Below, in pieces: positions 60,439 through 64,000 of a stretch of 64,000 nt of DNA (position 1 is its first letter; each line of letters opens with the position of its first letter). Position numbers and translations under genes: made by a program. A model generated the notes under the pieces. It saw only the letters and a program-made list of their open reading frames with translations. It did not search any database and was not told the DNA's origin. This stretch comes from CAJBVG01 sp943371425 (GTDB taxonomy: Bacteria > Bacteroidota > Bacteroidia > Sphingobacteriales > Sphingobacteriaceae): the NCBI GenBank assembly GCA_943371425.1, contig CALRUR010000014.1:1-64000 (forward strand), read 5' to 3'.

Positions 60439-62355
60439 GTGATTGCATTAAACGACCTTACCTTCGAATTCGGAGCGAGAGCATTATACGAAGAAGTAAA
60501 CTGGCATATTAAACCTGGAGAAAAAATTGGGTTAATAGGAGCGAACGGTACAGGAAAAACTACCTTATTAAGAATTTTAGTAGGCGAATACAAACCTACA
60601 TCAGGTACTATTTCTAAAACTAAAACCTTAAAAATTGGATACCTAAATCAGGATTTACTTTCTTATCAATCTGATTATTCTATATTACACGTTGCGATGG
60701 AAGCATTCGAACGTCAGAATGAATTACACGATCAAATTGAAGAAATAATTAAGCAATTAGAGCATGATTATTCTGATCAGATTATTACCAAACTGAGCAC
60801 CTTACAAGAAGAGTTTGAAGCCCTAGATGGTTATAATATACAATACAAAGCAGAGCAAATATTAGCAGGTTTAGGATTTACTGCCGACCAAACACAACGT
60901 CCGCTTTCTACCTTTTCAGGAGGATGGCGTATGCGTGTAATGCTAGCAAAAATATTATTGCAACAGCCAGATTTATTGTTGCTAGATGAGCCTACCAACC
61001 ACTTAGATTTACCCTCTATTAAATGGTTAGAAGAATACTTAAATGCCTTTGAAGGAGCTTATGTAATTGTATCTCACGATAGGTATTTCTTAGATCGTAC
61101 AGTTAATAAAATTGTAGAATCGGCAAATCAAGATTTAACGATTTATGCCGGTAACTATTCATTTTATTTAGAAGAAAAGGCCATTCGTTCTGAGATTCAG
61201 AAAGGGCAATACCAAAATCAACAACAATACATTAAAGAGCAGGAGAAATTAATTGACAGGTTTAGAGCAAAAGCTTCTAAAGCTAAAATGGCTCAATCGA
61301 GAATTAAAGCCTTAGATAAATTAGAAAGAGTAGATGCTGTTGAAGATAGCAATGTGGCGGTAAACTTCCGTTTTAAATTTTCTAAACAATCGGGTAGGCA
61401 CGTGGTAACACTTGAAAACATTACCAAAGCATACCCCGAAACTCCTATTTTAAAAGATACACATGGATTAATTGAAAAGGGCGATAAAATTGCATTAATT
61501 GGTGCAAACGGAAAAGGTAAATCAACCTTACTTAGAATTATTGCCGATGCTGAAAGTTTTGAAGGCAAGAAAACCACTGGACATAATGTAACCGAGGCAT
61601 TTTTTGCGCAGCATCAATTAGAATCATTGCATCTAGATAACGACATTTTATCGGAGCTTAAAAACTTTGCGCCTGAGTATTCTGAAACAGAAATAAGGTC
61701 GTTATTAGGTTGTTTCCTTTTCAGTGGGGATTCTGTATTCAAAAAAATCAAAATACTCTCTGGAGGAGAAAAATCGCGTGTGGCATTGGCGAAAGTAATT
61801 ACTTCTGATGCTAATTTTTTAATTCTGGATGAGCCTACCAACCACTTAGACATTCAATCTGTAAACATACTTATACAAGCCTTACAACAATTTGAAGGAA
61901 CCTTTATCGTTGTATCACATGATAGGTATTTGTTAGATGAAGTGGCTAATAAAATTTGGTATATAGAAGACGAAAAAATTAAAGAGTACCCAGGCACGTA
62001 TAAAGAATACGAAGAGTGGATGTCTAAGCGGGAGAAAGAAAAGAAAGATGCACTCGAACCAGTTAAAAAAGAGAAAAAGGAAAAAGGTGCTAAGACACCA
62101 GTAATTACTGATGAAAAGAAGAATCTACAAAAGAAATTAAGTGCTGAATTAGATAAAATTGAAAAAGAAATTCAAACACATGAAACCAGTAAGGTAGTGT
62201 TAGAAGATTTACTTTCGCAAGAAGAAAATTACAGTAATTCACAAAAATTAACAGAGTTAAATAATCAATACGATAAAATAAAACGTACCATTATTGAGAA
62301 GCAAGCGGAGTGGGATGAATTAGCAGAAAAGTTAATGGAATTAGAAAGCGAATGA
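60439..62355 (+). CDS. ABC-F family ATPase
   Basis: A 638-residue duplicated ABC protein without membrane domains. Two Walker A motifs (GANGTGKTTLLR, GANGKGKSTLLR), two signatures (FSGGWRMRVMLA, LSGGEKSRVALA), and two Walker B (LLLLDEPTNHLD, FLILDEPTNHLD). The linker between the halves is the ABC-F arm/PtIM (about 235-290), and the C-terminus has an acidic/lysine coiled coil (about 540-638). ABC-F proteins act on ribosomes. Starts at GTG 60439; the stop overlaps the plug gene (ATGA). Confidence 0.94.
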   Translation: MIALNDLTFEFGARALYEEVNWHIKPGEKIGLIGANGTGKTTLLRILVGEYKPTSGTISKTKTLKIGYLNQDLLSYQSDYSILHVAMEAFERQNELHDQIEEIIKQLEHDYSDQIITKLSTLQEEFEALDGYNIQYKAEQILAGLGFTADQTQRPLSTFSGGWRMRVMLAKILLQQPDLLLLDEPTNHLDLPSIKWLEEYLNAFEGAYVIVSHDRYFLDRTVNKIVESANQDLTIYAGNYSFYLEEKAIRSEIQKGQYQNQQQYIKEQEKLIDRFRAKASKAKMAQSRIKALDKLERVDAVEDSNVAVNFRFKFSKQSGRHVVTLENITKAYPETPILKDTHGLIEKGDKIALIGANGKGKSTLLRIIADAESFEGKKTTGHNVTEAFFAQHQLESLHLDNDILSELKNFAPEYSETEIRSLLGCFLFSGDSVFKKIKILSGGEKSRVALAKVITSDANFLILDEPTNHLDIQSVNILIQALQQFEGTFIVVSHDRYLLDEVANKIWYIEDEKIKEYPGTYKEYEEWMSKREKEKKDALEPVKKEKKEKGAKTPVITDEKKNLQKKLSAELDKIEKEIQTHETSKVVLEDLLSQEENYSNSQKLTELNNQYDKIKRTIIEKQAEWDELAEKLMELESE

Positions 62356-63605
62356 AATTTATAAAGTGCATTGTATTTCTTTTATTTGGGAGTTTGGGTG
62401 TAAATGCTCAAATTCAAAAAGACACTGTTTATGATGCACATATACATTCGGTTTTATTATACAATAGCAAGGTAGAGCAATCATTTCCAATGATACAGCT
62501 TAACTCGTCGGATTTTTTGCAATTAAAATTTGATGATTTCCATGATGAATATTCGAACTACTCCTATACCATTGAACATTGTGATGTAGACTGGAATCTT
62601 ACGGCTATTTCGAGCATGGAGTACATCAGAGGCTTTAACCGTAATTTTATTACAGAGTATAAATTCTCCTCGAATACCAACCAAAACTATGTACATTACC
62701 AATTGCAATTCCCTAATACCGATGTGCAGTTTTTAATTTCTGGTAATTACATTATAAAAGTTTTTCATAGTAGCGACGATGCTAAGCCATTATTTAGCGC
62801 ACGTTTTATGATTTATGAAAACAATGTGCAAATTAACCACACACTTCGTAGAAGCACGATTGTAAATGAGCGTAACAAGCGTCAGAAAATAGATCTACAA
62901 ATACTATCACCCGATTATAAAATCGATAATCCCTTTGATCAGCTAAAAGTGGTGGTAATGCAAAACAATAATTGGAAAACGGCTAAAGTAAACAGAAGGC
63001 CATCGTTTTTTGAACCAGATAGGTTTACATATGACCATGTAGATGCCAATGATTTCGATGGGTTGAATGAGTTTAGGAGATTTGATATACGTAGTTTTAG
63101 GTTTTTAGGTGAACGATTAGTTCGTATACAGCAAGATACCGCTTGGGATGTTTTTGTAATGGAAGATTTTCCGAAAAATCCATTAAGGTATGTAGAGGAG
63201 TTCGATAACAACGGTAATTTCTTCATTAAAAGGTCGGACATGGGCCAAAGCGATTACCAAGCAGATTATGGTCATGTACACCTAGCATTCCATTACGGGG
63301 CTCAAAATCCGTATGGCGATTATTATGTATTGGGGAGGTTTAACAATTGGCAAGCCAATGAAAAATCGAAAATGAAATACAATTTCAGCTCCGGAAATTA
63401 CGAAGCAAACATCTACTTAAAACAAGGTATTTACGATTATATGATCGGATTTAAAAGTTTCAAATCTACCTTAATTGATTACAGTAATACCGAAGGAAAT
63501 TTTTACGATACACAAAATGATTACCGAGTATTGGTGTATTATCGCAGAACAGGGTATCGTTATGATGAACTTATAGCAGTGAAGGATTTTCAGTTAAATC
63601 CTTAG
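62352..63605 (+). CDS. DUF5103 type IX secretion system plug protein
   Basis: A 417-residue exported protein with a signal peptide (IKCIVFLLFGSLGVNAQ). It matches the DUF5103 plug protein that blocks the T9SS SprA pore: QLNSSDFLQLKFDDFHDEYS, YSYTIEHCDVDWNLTAISSM, EYIRGFNRNFITEYKFSSNT, and the C-terminal immunoglobulin-like NPYGDYYVLGRFNNWQANEK. Length fits. It is coupled to the ABC-F gene by a four-base overlap and is convergent to the cyclase with four bases between. Confidence 0.92.
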   Translation: MKFIKCIVFLLFGSLGVNAQIQKDTVYDAHIHSVLLYNSKVEQSFPMIQLNSSDFLQLKFDDFHDEYSNYSYTIEHCDVDWNLTAISSMEYIRGFNRNFITEYKFSSNTNQNYVHYQLQFPNTDVQFLISGNYIIKVFHSSDDAKPLFSARFMIYENNVQINHTLRRSTIVNERNKRQKIDLQILSPDYKIDNPFDQLKVVVMQNNNWKTAKVNRRPSFFEPDRFTYDHVDANDFDGLNEFRRFDIRSFRFLGERLVRIQQDTAWDVFVMEDFPKNPLRYVEEFDNNGNFFIKRSDMGQSDYQADYGHVHLAFHYGAQNPYGDYYVLGRFNNWQANEKSKMKYNFSSGNYEANIYLKQGIYDYMIGFKSFKSTLIDYSNTEGNFYDTQNDYRVLVYYRRTGYRYDELIAVKDFQLNP

Positions 63606-63609
63606 TTTA

Positions 63610-64000
63610 TTAAGTGTTCACGTAATACATATCTATTAAGCCTTTTCCTTTAGCTTCCAATTTTCCTCTATATTCAAACGTATACTTATCCTTTACAAAC
63701 TCATAAGTAGTTTCGGAGATGTTGATTTTACCAACCTCACAATTGTTTTCCATTCTACTAGCTGTGTTCACGGTATCGCCCCAAACATCGTAAGAGAATT
63801 TTTTCAAGCCTACAATTCCTGCTACTACAGAGCCAGTGTGTATTCCAATTCTGGCTTCGAAATACTTTTCATTTTTAGCTTTTTTAATTTTATTGATGTT
63901 GAGGAGGTATTGCTGTATCTCAATGGCAGCAGCAATTACATCAATTGGGTGTGTAGAATTAGGAATAGGTAAACCACCTACAGCCATGTATGCATCTCCA
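63610..64000 (-). CDS. Class III adenylate/guanylate cyclase domain, partial
   Basis: The C-terminal 130 residues of a larger protein that continues past the right edge. The catalytic class III cyclase domain reads GDAYMAVGGLP at the edge, then FEARIGIHTGSVVAGIVGL and KKFSYDVWGDTVNTASRMEN, the conserved metal- and base-binding region. It makes cAMP or cGMP. Upstream domains (often TPR or CHASE2) are outside the window. Confidence 0.92.
   Translation of the reverse strand, partial: GDAYMAVGGLPIPNSTHPIDVIAAAIEIQQYLLNINKIKKAKNEKYFEARIGIHTGSVVAGIVGLKKFSYDVWGDTVNTASRMENNCEVGKINISETTYEFVKDKYTFEYRGKLEAKGKGLIDMYYVNT

Overview
The window looks like an AT-rich chromosomal segment of a member of the Bacteroidota. 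Several things point there: type IX secretion (T9SS) parts and cargo (a DUF5103 plug protein at the right end, a gliding-motility C-terminal domain protein, an amidase with a T9SS-type tail), a Bacteroidota-type LptD, futalosine-pathway menaquinone synthesis (mqnC), TAnnTTTG-type promoters, and a general lack of Shine-Dalgarno sequences. No rRNA, tRNA, CRISPR array, transposase, integrase or phage gene was seen. Genus cannot be fixed from the sequence.

Left region (1-12.1 kb) is accessory. It holds small hypothetical genes separated by imperfect inverted repeats that resemble integron attC sites, then a 2H phosphoesterase, a HxlR regulator, a serine hydrolase, dinD, an acetyltransferase, a sigZ-arsM arsenic pair and a HigA-like antitoxin remnant. 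Five genes here are broken by a single in-frame stop or a one-base frameshift (1179-1774, 4194-4559, 6290-7339, 10779-11285, 11628-11926). The arsM start codon lies in one arm of a nested inverted repeat.

From 12.2 to 40.3 kb the genes are mostly intact housekeeping genes: a Crp-type regulator, glutaryl-CoA dehydrogenase, folB, a GlcD-like oxidase, Hsp20, yajQ, a Lys/Ala histone-like protein, ppk1 and ppx, an MCE protein, a cell-wall amidase, lptD, cinA, an E2 acyltransferase, aspartokinase, yggS, mutS2, a T9SS-exported amidase and a two-subunit CoA-transferase. From 40.4 to 49.1 kb lies a surface-glycan cluster with near mirror symmetry: methyltransferase, glycosyltransferase and large membrane protein on the minus strand face membrane protein, glycosyltransferase and methyltransferase on the plus strand, followed by a HAD phosphatase and a UbiA-type phosphoribosyltransferase. 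From 49.2 to 64 kb come scpB, mqnC, a thioredoxin-like protein, two M16 peptidase subunits, a gliding-motility C-terminal domain protein, guaB, a LOG-family protein, an acyl-CoA carboxylase subunit, an ABC-F ATPase, the T9SS plug protein and a truncated nucleotide cyclase.

The most unusual feature is a set of about fifteen intergenic arrays between 12.7 and 60.5 kb, made of short words of about 7-9 bases (families such as CGACTAA, GTAATTC, GAATTAT, GCTCGTGT, CTTTGTG, GTCGAAT). The same words recur at unlinked loci in both orientations, often as opposing arms of long hairpins. Many arrays run into the neighbouring genes and supply their stop or start codons. They resemble in style the heptameric STRR repeats of cyanobacteria. 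None were seen in the accessory left end.
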